Positions 32,915 through 44,585 of a stretch of 64,000 nucleotides of DNA are shown here, piece after piece. The DNA is taken from assembly GCF_032118995.1 (NCBI RefSeq), contig NC_092666.1, positions 9,746,501 through 9,810,500 of the forward strand. Direction: 5' to 3'. This stretch comes from Asterias amurensis. Lineage: Eukaryota > Echinodermata > Asteroidea > Forcipulatida > Asteriidae. The stretch's first letter is position 1. Each line of letters opens with the position of its first letter. The notes beneath the pieces were generated by a model. That model was given only the letters and a program-made list of their open reading frames with translations, had not been told where the DNA came from and did no database searches. The position numbers and the translations under genes were made by a program.

Positions 32915-33545
32915 CCAAATTCAGTTGCCAATTTCAGTCCGCAATATTTTGAAGAAAAAAAAACACACAACAGGTTCACTCTTATACAATCTCAATAATA
33001 AACACGTAAAAATTCAAAACAATTTAACAAGTAACAATTACAATTTTAATATTTATTTCAGTTTTCACACTGTTTGATAAACACACAGTGTGTTTGCTAG
33101 TTTTTATGTTCTAGAGATAAACTAAAGTAAAACTTGTTTTGTATTTTTTGCTGCCTATGATTATTTTCAAACAAATCCTTTCTTTGTGTGTGACTTCATT
33201 AATCTAGTCTACATGAAGGCAAATCTGAATAAATTTTTCTAGATTATACATGTGTAGGTTCAAAGCAATATTAAATAAAAAGGAGTTTTAGGCTGAAAAC
33301 GTTTTAAGCTGAATAAGTTTTGAGAGCTTACTATATTATTGATAACTTTTAATATGACATTTCAGCCAATTTCATAGCGCTGCTTAACGGTAAGCAAATT
33401 TTTGTGCTAACTATAGCAGATGGATTTGCATTGTTACATTCTTAACTTTCATACAGTATGCACTGGAAGGTTAGCATGTCTTTTTAAAACAGGTACGGTA
33501 AGCAGCGCTATAAAATGGAAACTTGCGCAGTAAGGACAAAATCGA
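32915..33545. other. Unassigned, with a short family E element
   Basis: 33363-33520 carries CCAATTTCATAGCGCTGCTT and inverse AAGCAGCGCTATAAAATGG. The rest is AT-rich without signal. Confidence 0.45.
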
Positions 33546-33548
33546 CTG

Positions 33549-33914
33549 TTAAAGCCCTTATACACTTTCGGTACAGAAAAAAACAAAAAAAATTGACAGA
33601 TTTACAAATAATTTACAGGGTTTACAGAAGGTAATGGTGAAAGACTTCTCCTGAAATATTAGTCCATGAAATGCTTTACTTTTTGAGAAAACATTAAAAC
33701 AATATCAATTCACGCGAGAATTACGGATTTATTTTAAACACATGTCACGGCGAAACGTGCGGAAACAAGAGTGGGTTTTCCCGTTATTTTCTCCCGACTC
33801 CGATGACCGATTGACCCTAAATTTTCACAGGTTTATTATTTTATATATAAGTTGTGATACACGAAGTGTGGGACTTGGCCAATACTGTTTACCGAAAGTG
33901 TATAATGGCTTTAA
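33549..33914 (-). mobile_element. TTAA MITE, family C (full length)
   Basis: TTAA AGCCCTTATACACTTTCGG left, CCGAAAGTGTATAATGGCT TTAA right. Interior TTTACAGAAGGTAATGGTG and GTTATTTTCTCCCGACTCC. Confidence 0.8.
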
Positions 33915-34490
33915 TCAGCTCTATGAAAATGGGCCCTGCACAGACTGCAATACATCAGATCCCTGTGTTTTTGTGACTGACAAGCTTTGCCTTTACCGGT
34001 GAACGGAACAAACTCTTTGAACGAGTAGCCAAACAGACGTTTAACTTGACATTTAACCAAGACACAATTTTTAAAAAAGTTTGTTACTCAGACTCGTGTC
34101 TCGAGCCATCATGTACAATCATTCAAACTTAAATCAAAATACTTGGTCTTCAAGTTTGCGAAACGGACTAGCAGTTTGGTAACAAGTTCGTGAGATTTGG
34201 ATCAAGTGTTAAATCTTTAGGTACAGTTCATTGGATTAGCTTCTTCATTGTTGTTCTACTGCAGCTAGTCTTCAATCAAGTTCAAAGGTCGTCTAAATAA
34301 GACTAGGATTTAAAATAAAATAAAACAGAACTCGTTTTCACAATAAAGAGACGAGTACGACATTTATATACAAGACAACTTTGTCGGTAGTTGAGGAGGA
34401 TCAGGCTTACATAAACACCTTACATTAGGCCTTCATACCACATTCAATACTTTAGAACCCGACACTAGTACCTAAACTAGGATTTGTTTT
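33915..34490. other. Unassigned
   Basis: No gene or repeat recognised. Confidence 0.4.
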
Positions 34491-34491
34491 T

Positions 34492-34874
34492 TTAAAGGCA
34501 GTGGACACTATTGGTAATTACTCAAAATAATTATCATCATAAAACCTTTCTTGATTACGAGTAATGGGGAGAGGTTGATGATAAAAAACATTGTGAGAAA
34601 CAGCTCTCTCTGAAGTGACGTAGGTTTCGAGAAAAAAGTTATTTTCCACAAATTTCTTTTCGAGACCTCAAGTTTAGAATTTGAGATCTCGAAATCAAGC
34701 ATCAGAAAGCACACAACTTCGTATAACAATGGTGTTTTTTCTGTCATTATCTTGCAAATTCGACGCCCGATGGAGCTCACATTTTCACAGGTTTGTTATT
34801 TTATACATATGTTGAGATACACCAACTGTGAAGACTAGTCTTCGACAATTACCAATAGTGCCCACTGTCTTTAA
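34492..34874 (-). mobile_element. TTAA MITE, family A (full length)
   Basis: TTAA AGGCAGTGGACACTATTGG left, CCAATAGTGCCCACTGTCT TTAA right. Confidence 0.8.
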
Positions 34875-34879
34875 CACAC

Positions 34880-35570
34880 GTTTGAAGCGAAACTGCATCT
34901 AAAAGTACAATTATTTTCATTGAATTATGATATTGATCTAAAAACTCCAATGAAAGTTTCAGCACAATGCGTCATCTAACTTGTCATGGGTTTTATTTAT
35001 CATCACTAGGCAACAACAAAGTTACCATGGTTACTGTTCTGTAGTGAAGCATCTTGGACTATTTATGACTCCATAAGTTCATGACATATACATGTACATG
35101 CATGTACATTGTACATGTATGTCCTTTATGGTAGCTTCCTTGATTGTTTTTTTTTTGCAGCATGTACTTGTTTAACTTCAGTTACTTAAGAGACACAAAC
35201 AGCAAATAGATTCATTAAAATAATACAAGGTTTAATGAATTGGTCTTGTTCCTGTCCTTGTTCCGGGTCATATAATAGTAGCGTCATGCAATCAAACTTT
35301 TGTCCCACCAGGGGAGCATACTACTATGAAGTCAGAGGTTCAGAAGACTTGCGAGAAAGAGGATCTTTGTCGATAAGTGCAGAATTTTGGGCTGCTGGCT
35401 TTATAATAAGAACAAACTTTGTCAATAAAGTTTACAATCATTTCTGACCTATACCAGCAGCATCTGCTCGAACCTCTGATTTCATAAAATTCCAAATATG
35501 TTTTTTACGCCAAACTGAAAAGCCATTTCAACAACAGCTAACACAAAATAAAGAGTAAACAGCAAAGCTA
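34880..35570. other. Unassigned, with a small inverted repeat
   Basis: ATGAAGTCAGAGGTTC (about 35327) and inverse GAACCTCTGATTTCAT (about 35470) may mark a small element. Also a TACATGTA-rich stretch at 35090-35120. Confidence 0.4.
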
Positions 35571-35576
35571 CCTAGG

Positions 35577-35692
35577 CCAGGAATCAAACAGAGGCCATGA
35601 CCGTCCTTGCCCCAGTTCTTGGCCTTGGTGCCCCATCAAAAAAATTAAAATGGACTTGCCCTCTTTGAAGATGAAACTCCTGGCCTGAAACC
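35577..35692 (+). repeat. Dispersed repeat family N variant
   Basis: GGCCTTGGTGCCCCATCAAA and GGACTTGCCCTCTTTGAAGA. Confidence 0.5.
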
Positions 35693-36000
35693 TAAACCTA
35701 TACAAAGAAGAAGCAATACAATATTCTAACCAATAATGATACATGATAAATGTACTTATTTGATTTTCCTTTAAAGCAAATAATTCTTTCCACCACATAA
35801 GTTTTTTCCCTCCCAAATTGTGTTATACTTAATTTGGTTTCCGAATAAAATAAACAAAATATCATCAGCAGCATAAGACTGAGCTTTTTAAAATTATAAT
35901 CAGTTTCTTAAATATCTTACAATTTTATAATGTCATTTACATCCCAAATTTTTGAATTAAATTTATATGTTTTAATATTTATGTATCCATATTTGTATCT

Positions 36001-36723
36001 TTAAAGGTGAAGTATACCTTTGGTGTTTTTATCTTTCGGTTGTTTTAATCTTATGTAGATATATATATACAATAAAACTAGCCAGTAGAAATTTCAAAAA
36101 GGTGGTAGCAAGGGGGAATAATCGTAATTAGAATACACAATCTAAGAAACGTTTCATGAAGAAACATTTCATGGATTGAATTGTTTTTTGAATCATTCTC
36201 TCTAAAACCACATTCCAGAGAAGGGAAATGTGTCTCAAAGTGTTACACATTGTCAAAAGCTGCAGTGCAGCCTACCAAGTTAGTGTTTACAGTCATTAAA
36301 GGAACACGTTGCCTTGGATCGGACGAGTTGGTCTATAAAAAGCGTTTGAAACCGTTTGCTATAAAATGCATATGGTTAGAAAGATGTTTTAAAAGTAGAA
36401 TATAATGCTCCACACAAGTATCACTCAAAATTGCACGGTTTTCATTTTACGTCGCACACTAACACGGTCGGCCATTTATGGGAGTCAAAAATTTGACTCC
36501 CATAACTGGCCGACCGTGTTAGTCGACGTGGTAAAAAGAAAACCACGCAATTTCAAGGCATATTTGTGTAGATCATTGTATTCTACTTTTACAACATCTT
36601 TCTAACCATATCGATTTTATAACAAACGGTTACAGAACGCTTTTCAAAGACCAACTCGACCGATCCAAGGCAACGTGTTCCTTTAATGTTTGAGTAATTA
36701 CCAAAGGTATACACTCCCTTTAA
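36001..36723 (+). mobile_element. TTAA MITE, family Q, split by family D
   Basis: TTAA AGGTGAAGTATACCTTTGG left, CCAAAGGTATACACTCCCT TTAA right. About 330 bp without the insert. Interior not shared with A-D beyond GAGTAATTACC. Confidence 0.7.
36296..36686. mobile_element. TTAA MITE, family D palindrome, nested in family Q
   Basis: TTAA AGGAACACGTTGCCTTGG left, CCAAGGCAACGTGTTCCT TTAA right. Centre ATGGGAGTCAAAAATTTGAC. Confidence 0.85.
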
Positions 36724-36735
36724 GTGACGGTTATA

Positions 36736-36948
36736 GGGTGCGTTCGATTAGCTTCCCTGTGTCGACCCCGCGGTGCTCATTCAGGTGAGCCCCTGACAAG
36801 AGCTAATCGAACGATCACTCACCCTCTCATGGGACGCAAGCAGGACACTTGGGGCTGACCCAGGTGAGCCCCTGGAATGACGTCAAAGCTATTCGAACGT
36901 ACCGGGGGCAGTTCGGGGTCGACCCAGGGAAGCTAAGCGAACACTCCC
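36736..36948. mobile_element. MITE with GGGTGCGTTCGATTAGC ends
   Basis: GGGTGCGTTCGATTAGCTTC left, GAAGCTAAGCGAACACTCCC right; inner GGTGAGCCCCTG present twice. 213 bp, GC-richer than its surroundings. Confidence 0.75.
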
Positions 36949-37029
36949 AGAGTTCTCATTCAACATTCATTTGACTTAAGCCTGACTCAAGTATAACCAA
37001 GTTAAGTAAATAAATTGCTTTGAAAGTGT

Positions 37030-37195
37030 GTCATCAAAGAGCTGCTTAAGCAACAAAACTACGCTTACCAATATAAGGTTACCAGCTAGAATATCATGTC
37101 ACATACATATACAATCTGTGGCTGGTATCCTGCTAATTTTTGCTGAGCAGAATTTGTTTTAAGCAATGTTCTCTGATAAAGCAGCTCTATAAACC
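37030..37195. repeat. Family E element, short form
   Basis: AAAGAGCTGCTTAAGCAAC left and AAGCAGCTCTATAAACC right. Confidence 0.5.
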
Positions 37196-37239
37196 ATTTT
37201 ATTAAATGATGGGATCTTCTTGAAGAACAAAAGGACTAA

Positions 37240-37425
37240 AGCCTGCCGTCGATTTCAAACTCTTTTCCTAACTTAGGATTAATCTTAGGACTTAAGACAG
37301 GTTCAGTCCAATATCCATAGGCGTAGGACGCATTGAATTGAACCCATCCTAAGTTAGGACGGGTTACTCGTCCTAACTCGAGTTAGGATTAATCCTAGCG
37401 TTTTGTGAAATCGACTTTAGGTTCT
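37240..37425. mobile_element. Palindromic repeat, GTCGATTTCACAAA family, copy 1
   Basis: GCCGTCGATTTCAAACTC left and TTTTGTGAAATCGACTTTA right, with CTAACTTAGGATTAATC and its inverse inside. Confidence 0.65.
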
Positions 37426-37623
37426 TACTTACTGCAAGTGCTTCGCGCGATGCGACTTTTATTGCGTTACAATTGAAAATGGAGGGCATACCGATAATTG
37501 CGTCACCAATTGCGTTGCGTTGCATTTGCAGGGAGTATGAACCGTGCTTAAAAAATAAAAAAATAAAGGATAAGTAATGCTTGCTACTTTGGCTGGAGTA
37601 CAACCCGTCTCGAGTCCAGTTGA

Positions 37624-37629
37624 TTTATT
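37624..37629 (-). terminator. Candidate poly(A) signal of SDHD
   Basis: AATAAA on the minus strand, 22 bp past the SDHD stop. This would give a very short 3' UTR; a signal further downstream may be used instead. Confidence 0.35.
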
Positions 37630-37651
37630 TCTTGAGGGTTTTGGGGATTTC

Positions 37652-40600
37652 TTACGACCATAGCATCATGATAGCCTTGGTGATTCCGACGTCATTGTAA
37701 TTGAAGTAGCACAGTCCAGCGAATGTGAGAGCTGAGACGCCCAGGAGGCAGCTGTGGGCTACTTTGGGGAGAGTCTTTCCAGGGATGTAATCAGCGAAGA
37801 TTGCTTCCATTCCCCTAATAAACAAAATAACAAGATCAGTTGGTGTATCTCAACATATGCATAGAATAACAAACCTGTGAAAATTTGAGTTCAATCTGTC
37901 GTTGAAGATGCAAGATAATAATGAAAGAAAAAACTTCCTTGTCACACAGTTGTGTGCTTTCAGATGCTTGATATCGAGACCTCAAATTCTAAATCTGAGG
38001 TCTCCAAATCAAATTCGTGGAAAATTACCTCTTTCTCGAAAACTACGTCACTTAAGAGGGAGCCCGCTCTCACAATGTATTATACTATCAACCTCTCCCC
38101 ATTACTCGTAATCGAGAAAGGTTTGATGATAATAATTATTTTGATTCATTACCAATAGTGTCCACCGCCTTTAAACACAACATTTTTCTCTCGGTGTTGC
38201 ATGGATGCGCAACGTTCATGCCCAACTGGACAAAGTTACAAACACAATAATTGATTTGGTATGGTGCCCAACCACCATAGAAGTAAAATAAGCAAATGTT
38301 TTGAGACAATTGAATGAAACTGACCAATGTCCATGAAGAGTCATGCATCCAGCCAGGACGTAGTCAACAAGAGGATGTTGGGTAATGAACGCAGTCGGGA
38401 TAGCTGCTGTTAGGGCCAGGGTTACTGCATGCTCAACATTCCAATGAGTTGATGCCATCATACCCGTTGACTGACCTGAAACAGTAAGGAAACAAATTAT
38501 TACGACCAATTCATGAGACAAATTAAGAAATCACGCCGCGGTAGTTAAAAGTAAAAATGTTAAAACCGTGAAGTCCCCTCGAACCTATCAGCAAAAGTAG
38601 TAGTCCCAGCCGATTTCCTACCTTCCGCAGTAAAAGTATTGTGTTTAACCCTCCCAGCAGCCCACTGGGTGTAATCAGAAGGCAGATTGTGTTACAGGTA
38701 AATAACTGTAATTGTGGGAAACATTCTCATTCTAATGGTCTCAACAGATGAATGGATGTTCCCTGGACCCACGCACTAAAGATTGTAGCATTCTGAAAAT
38801 GTCCACACATGAAGATTACATGTATTCAAACTCAAAGGATTAATTTTTTTGTGCACACAGTAGAATTTATGCGCACATTATAATGGGTCCATATAGACTT
38901 ATCTGCCATCCCATAGTACTTGTCAACCCGAGTTAACCAACCCAGAAGTCACTATGAAAGAGTGATCTTTAAAGGCTATTGGTAATTACTCAAAATAATT
39001 ATTAGCATAAAACCTTACTTGGTAACGAGTTATGGGGAGAGGTTGATATAGTATAAAACATTGTGAGAAACGGCTCCCTCTGAAGTAACGTTGCTGAGAA
39101 AGAAGTAATTTTCCACGAATTTGATTTCGAGACCTCAGATTTAGAATTTGAGGTCTCAAAATCAAGCATCAGAAAGCACACAACTTCGTGTTACAAGGGT
39201 GTTTTTTCTTTCATTATTATCTCGCAACTTCGATGACCGATTGAGCTCAAATTTTCACAGGTTTGTTATTTCATGCATATGTTGAGATACAGCAAGTGAG
39301 AAGACTGGTCTTTGACAATTACCAATATGGTCCAGTGTCTTTAAGGGTAATTTAAAAAAAAAAAAAACAGCAGAAGTGATCGACACATTTTGCAGTTGGC
39401 CCCAGCCCCTCCGCTGCCCCGAAAGTTAATACTGAACTCCATTATGGCAGAATATTTTGTTAGTCTAACCTCCTGTTGTGTGGTTCTGTCCTGTGGTGTG
39501 CAGCTCTGTGATTGCGTATGGTGTTCTTGCATTGTCCGTCTTCAAAAAGGAGCGAGTCATCATTTGTGGGCCAACGAGGAAAGCTATAACAGAGTAAGGA
39601 AATAAAAAATGGCAAGCAATTAGTCAATAACTTCATCTAAAATCTAAGATGATGTGGTGCCCGCCCCATGCTGTGGTGCACTCCGCTTGATTCCGATGAT
39701 ACAAATTTAAAATACCCTAAACAGAAGTGCCCCTTGCAGAGAAAAAATGGTGTGCCTTTAAAGAGCGATATTCAAGGCCTGACGAGAAGTCTGACATCCC
39801 TGGTGAAACAGGATTGGCGTGGCCAAAAGGGCACAATGAGCAGAATCTTGCAGTTTTTGCGCTCTATCATTGCCAGCACCCTCGACACTAGGGAGATTGG
39901 GGAACAGTACCCCAGTATCCCGTCACATGCCATTGACAGAGCATCCGTGTGAAGGGCCCAGGGGTCGTAGTTCTGGGTGCATATGACACGGGCAACTGAG
40001 CATGCCATGGCTATAGATACACATACACTGTAGTATAACATCATGAAATATATGAAATAAAAAAACTTTTAAAAATAATAGACTATCGTGGAAAGGGCAA
40101 GGGCACGAAGGCACTTTAGGACTCTATAACTATGAGGATATTTTAAATTTCTACTGGAGAATTTCACGGGCAATCACCTGCGATGCCTCCATGAAGTGTC
40201 AGACCTGGTGACTGTTAACTAGATTGTAAAATACGATTGTAAAACAGTTTAGAACAAAGCCAAATCAGTTAAAATAAAATGTGACCTTCATTTTCTTGAG
40301 GATGTTTTTGTTAGCAGGAAACACTATCTAGGAATGATTGACATTCCTGCCCTTGGTGTGGAAGGTTTCTTATCTTTCATTTGTTTGATATAATCTGGTT
40401 TGGGGAAGTCAAGGTCTCTCAAAAAAGCAAACTTGGTCACTGGTACTACCCAAAGGAGAGAAGGCAAGGAAGGAATTTTTAGTTTTAGGACAGGGGTCGA
40501 AATTAAGTGTATTTTCATGGTAGTCAGCAGGGCTAGTAACCAATAATTTTTAGTAGCCCTGATGAGATTTTGGTTGCCCGAAAGACACATTATGTCTCGC

Positions 40601-43600
40601 GTCACGGCTCAAACTTTATAATACACCATAGCACAGTTCTTTGTTGTTTGTAATGATGATTTTTGCATTGTTTTTCCACTAGCCCGTCGGGCTATCAAAC
40701 TGGAAAAAATCAGTAGCCCGGCTGTAAATCTGGTAGTCCCGGGCTAGCGGGCTAGTGGCAATTTCGACCCCTGTAGGAGGAAACCCCAAGTGCCCCAGAT
40801 GGATTAAAACCAAGGTCTTAGAGAGGTGGAAGAAAGTAGGGAGTCTGGCACTTTTTGCATTTTTTCACAAAACCCAAACAAGTTTTATACTATTCATTTC
40901 AATAGCTTATAGAATGGGGAAGTTATGCTCATTTAAATGTGGCAGAAGGATGTTTTGAGCCTGTCAATTTCTTACTGATTTAAAGGGTGTGGAAACTGCT
41001 CCTGATTTATTAATAAAAGCATATCAGACATAATAAATTTGACATAAATTCTCTATAAATTTGCTTTGCGACTGTTGGCGATAGTTCATACTACAAAAAA
41101 AAGTACATCGACACCCAGGTCAGGCTTTAAAATAATTTTCTGCCAAAGAACTGTAATGACCTATAAATATGTCATTTCAAAACATTTTCAGGAGAAAAAT
41201 CTACATAATGGGACATATGAATAAAAAGTAGTATTTACTGACAAGTACTAGCAAAAAGTAAAAGCATAAACTTCCAAGTAGAAGCATTCAGTAAAAGCAT
41301 CTTCTAAATTCCGTATGAATAAACCTATTCTTTTACTGCAAAGTATTCACTTAATGCTTTGGAGTAAATACTTCTGATATACCATGGCTGAATGGCTCTT
41401 AACAAAAGGTTTCCTTTGTATTACAACTCCCATTCACGTCTACGTACGCGCTCACACACACAGCCAAAGCAGCATTTGATTTAATAGAAACATAGAAATC
41501 TTCAAGTCAGCCATGAGGTTTTTATTCTGACAACATTTTGATGAAGACGACTCATCAGGACACACAGAATAAAAACGTTTTTGTTATGCTTTTGAAACAT
41601 GGAGTGCATAACAGCGCTGTATAGAGAAGATGAGAGCTGGATATGAGCATACCTATTTAAATTAAACTTAAAAGTTTTAATATAGCACGAACAACATTCT
41701 ATTGAAATGCATTCAATTGTTTAAAAAATTACATCTTCTGATTTTATGAACAAAGCTTACTGTAATGATACAAAACCTTTTTTTTACAAACGGTTTTATT
41801 TTATCCTCAGCATATTTAAACAAGTTTGATTAAAAGCAGTTTGAGTTTGTGTGTATTGTTTCTGTTGTGAAACACTGTGTATGTGTCTATTTAATATTTC
41901 AGTGATGTCTTTCCTTTGGACTAAAACATTTATCCTGTGAGGAACATTCATAAACACTGTCATTTCTTCGGACGAGCCTTTTACTTCTGTGCCCAAGGTA
42001 GCTCTGGAGCTACCTTGAAAAATCATTAGTATTTACTTGCATTTTGTAGTATATTCTCGGTTTTATTCATATGGAAGTAAGTAAGTGCTAAAATTAAAAG
42101 AATTTACTTTTTGGTAAAAGTAGATACTTTTAGCATTTTAGTAAATACTTTTAAGTAACAGTTTTTACTTCCCTTTATTCATATGGATGGTAGTAAATAC
42201 TTGAAATTTTCAAGTAAAAGTAAGTACTACTTTTTATTCATACGACCCAATATGTCTGTATTTCATGTGTTCGAAAAGTTGGGCAAAAATTACATTTTTA
42301 TTCATGTGAATTATTTCAGAACGGTACTGTTGGAAAGCTGACAACATTCTACATCATGTACTTTGGTTTCTCACATTATCTCGAAAGAAAGAGCACCCTC
42401 CAGTATTCTTGAGAATAAACTTCTTGTGGCAGTCGACAAAATGGACGTTAAGAAATTTAGACGCGTCAATGTCTGGTCCCGAAAACGCAAAAGTAAACTT
42501 AATTTTTCACAATTTTACTGACAGCTTTTTTCCAAGATATTTTTTTTGGGGGGGAATTATTAGTCTTTACTCTTCTGGAAAACTTAATCCTTGTTGGATT
42601 TGGACAAGGTTAACATTATCAAATGGTGAGTTATTCAAAGCTACTTTTCACACACAAACTCTACAATTTAAAAATTTCAAGTTGTGTACTGTTATCTGTC
42701 CTTACTGAACTCTATGCTGTTACTATTTTTATTAAGTAGAAACTACTTTTTTGTTGCAAGCAAATGTAAATGACTTAAATAAGGCTTAAACTAGGGAGAG
42801 TCACTACCAATAGAGGACGCCCTCGCACCGCATCACTAATTCTGGCTATGGTTTTTGCGGCAAGGTCGAGTTGGTCGCGCGGTGTGTAGCGCTTGGTCTG
42901 GTGTAAGACATGCGCAAGGATATTGGATTTTATTTGATGTTACATGGTTCATTCATGAAAATGACCGGATCTACTTTCAAGATTGCCTTTTTATGAAACC
43001 TTTTATGCCCATTGCAGAGAAATAGAATGAAATTTGTCGAAGTGTTGGTGGGCAAGAAAGACTGGTATGTGCACAATTGTACATCAATTTTAAGGAAAAG
43101 CGCAAAATTGGAATATATATAAAAGGAGGCAATTGTTGCCTGAATGACAACTCAAAATAGAGGAATTTAGGCTATCACATGATTTTTTTTTTTAAAACGA
43201 TTGGTTTGTCCCGATCGCCTTTTCAAGAGAGCGATACAGCGGGGATTTTACAAACTTTTACGGGCTGAGGTCACGCTATGCGCGCAGTTGATATAGTGAT
43301 TGGCCAGCCATTATGCTTGAACAATATTTGACTTAGTTTTGTACAATTCATTAAAGATTATAACCAGGGTTGTAGCTAGACCAATTTTAGTGGCGGGCAA
43401 TAAATCAAATTTTGTTGGAAGGCTACCAGGGGCAAGGGGATCAACACAATTCTTCATATAATTATGGGCCAATAGTGCTGAAGTGGGCCAGGTTTCCAAA
43501 ATGTTCATGTTATGGGGCCATGCAATAAGTTGAATGGCCTTTGAATTGTGTTCTTTCTCACTCCTTATCATTAGCTGTGTCTCAGACCAATGCAAGTGGA

Positions 43601-44581
43601 CAATATTTAAAATCTGTGCTGAGCAGCATAATGCATTTTGCTCAGAGTGCTGGGCAAAAATTGTGAGTCCTGGGCAGGCCCGCCCAGCACCGCCCACCGT
43701 GGCTCATCACTGATTATAACAAAAAAACACAATTGTTACAAAAATTAATAAAAAAATCAATCAAACAAATTTAATTATTGTTATTTTTTATTTTTATAAA
43801 TTCACATGCATTTGTATGCTACATAGTTACAGTACAAAAAAATCACACTTTTTGTTATTAATGAAAACAATGACAACATTTTTGAACTTTGACCTGGCGT
43901 ATCTTGGGTTTGTATGACACGACCCCAACAAATGAGGTGTCACATGTCAAATTGATTGTCTCCAAGAGACCTATCCAGCTATATAAAAATTAATCTGATC
44001 AGATGTTGTTTAAAATTTACAAAAAATGTTGGAAACAAAAAATCCAAATTATGACTGTCGCTTCCCTTTGTTGACTACCCATTGTTGTTCACACAAACAA
44101 AAGTTGTTAATTTGTTTTACTTTCATAATGCCAAATTTTAACTAGAAATAATTTTTCTTTTATTTACAAAAAAATATGATATTTTTATTTTTGTTTTAAT
44201 AATTTAAATTTAAATTAATTGGCTAGGCCCCCTATCTTTATTTTAATAACAAATACAAAAAGGTGGCGTAACTTCCATCCAAATTGTGGAAGTCAAAATA
44301 AAAATCAGCAAGCCGTCCGAAAACTGGGCGCAACAACCAAGACGCATACGACTTCGTTACTCAAAAATGATTCATCATCCGTCATTCCAAAACACACACA
44401 ACTTTAACTTGTTGTAAGTCTCTATCAGTTATAGTCTTACAAAACAAACACAATGAAAATCACATTGGATGTTTCCCAGAAACTAATTGACCAGTAAAAA
44501 GCTCTTATATCGCACATTATTCTGTCAAAAACAGTAAATTGTAAGCTCACCTCGCGACCGAAGGATCCGTAGAGCCGCCAT
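37652..44581 (-). CDS. SDHD: SDHD, succinate dehydrogenase cytochrome b small subunit (complex II anchor)
   Basis: Four coding exons on the minus strand: 44551-44581, 39470-39583, 38325-38475 and 37652-37814 (31+114+151+163 nt = 152 codons plus TAA). All have GT/AG junctions and matching phases. Exon 1 encodes MAALRILRSR, the start of a basic mitochondrial presequence. The mature part has three hydrophobic helices (about 62-79, 86-106 and 117-138). DYVLAGCMTLHGHWG carries the histidine cluster that provides a heme b ligand in the family, and Asp107-Tyr108 correspond to the ubiquinone-site pair of human SDHD (Asp113-Tyr114). The end, ALTFAGLCYFNYNDVGITKA, is nearly identical to human. Human SDHD has 159 residues. 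The product anchors SDHA/SDHB to the inner membrane and passes electrons to ubiquinone. Intron 1 is 5 kb. A MITE begins about 21 nt upstream of the exon 4 acceptor. The gene shares its promoter region with gkup. Confidence 0.95.
37837..38174 (+). mobile_element. TTAA MITE, family A (left end lost), in SDHD intron 3
   Basis: Begins CAGTTGGTGTATCTCAAC about 21 nt from the exon 4 acceptor and ends AATAGTGTCCACCGCCT TTAA. Confidence 0.75.
38969..39344 (-). mobile_element. TTAA MITE, family A, in SDHD intron 2
   Basis: TTAA AGGCTATTGGTAATTACTC left, ATATGGTCCAGTGTCT TTAA right; GAGACCTCAGATTTAGAAT hairpin. Confidence 0.8.
39660..40195. repeat. Family N-type fragments in SDHD intron 1
   Basis: 39665-39785 (GTGCCCCTTGCAGAG) and 40090-40195 (AAGGGCAAGGGCACGAAGGC, inverted) resemble family N. 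39790-40080 between them is unassigned. Confidence 0.4.
40491..40773. mobile_element. hAT-like element, CAGGGGTCGAAATT ends
   Basis: CAGGGGTCGAAATT left, exact inverse right. Flanking 8-mers TTTTAGGA and TAGGAGGA are only partly alike. The surrounding sequence matches 48266-48320 without the insert. Interior repeats AGCCCG/CGGGCT. Confidence 0.65.
41210..42248. mobile_element. 1.04-kb terminal-inverted-repeat element in SDHD intron 1
   Basis: GGGACATATGAATAAAAAGT left, ACTTTTTATTCATACGACCC right, flanked by AAT on both sides. The subterminal arms repeat GTAAATACTT / AAGTATTTAC many times. No transposase seen. Confidence 0.65.
42250..43320. other. Unassigned intron sequence
   Basis: No coding or repeat signature recognised. 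Confidence 0.4.
43330..43720 (-). repeat. Possible dispersed repeat in SDHD intron 1
   Basis: GATTATAACCAGGG at the left and CACTGATTATAAC at the right bracket a segment ending CCTGGGCAGGCCCGCCCAGC. A single example here. Confidence 0.3.
43740..44545. other. Unassigned AT-rich intron sequence
   Basis: Long A and T runs; nothing further seen. Confidence 0.4.
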
Positions 44582-44585
44582 ATTG
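44574..44585 (-). promoter_or_regulatory. TISU/YY1-like start context of SDHD
   Basis: On the minus strand the start reads CAATATGGCGGC, matching 11 of 12 positions of the TISU consensus (SAASATGGCGGC). This element combines a YY1 site with a start codon for very short 5' UTRs and is common in mitochondrial genes. It supports this ATG as the SDHD start. Confidence 0.5.

Noticed and set aside
37902-38158. Overlapping 68-69-codon frames recurring at several places with similar peptides (e.g. 11900-12108, 58220-58507)
   Set aside because: All are translations of family A MITE copies; the shared peptide follows from the DNA repeat.
41796-42026. 76-codon frame inside the 1-kb inverted-repeat element as a transposase remnant
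   Set aside because: Too short and without any recognisable transposase motif.
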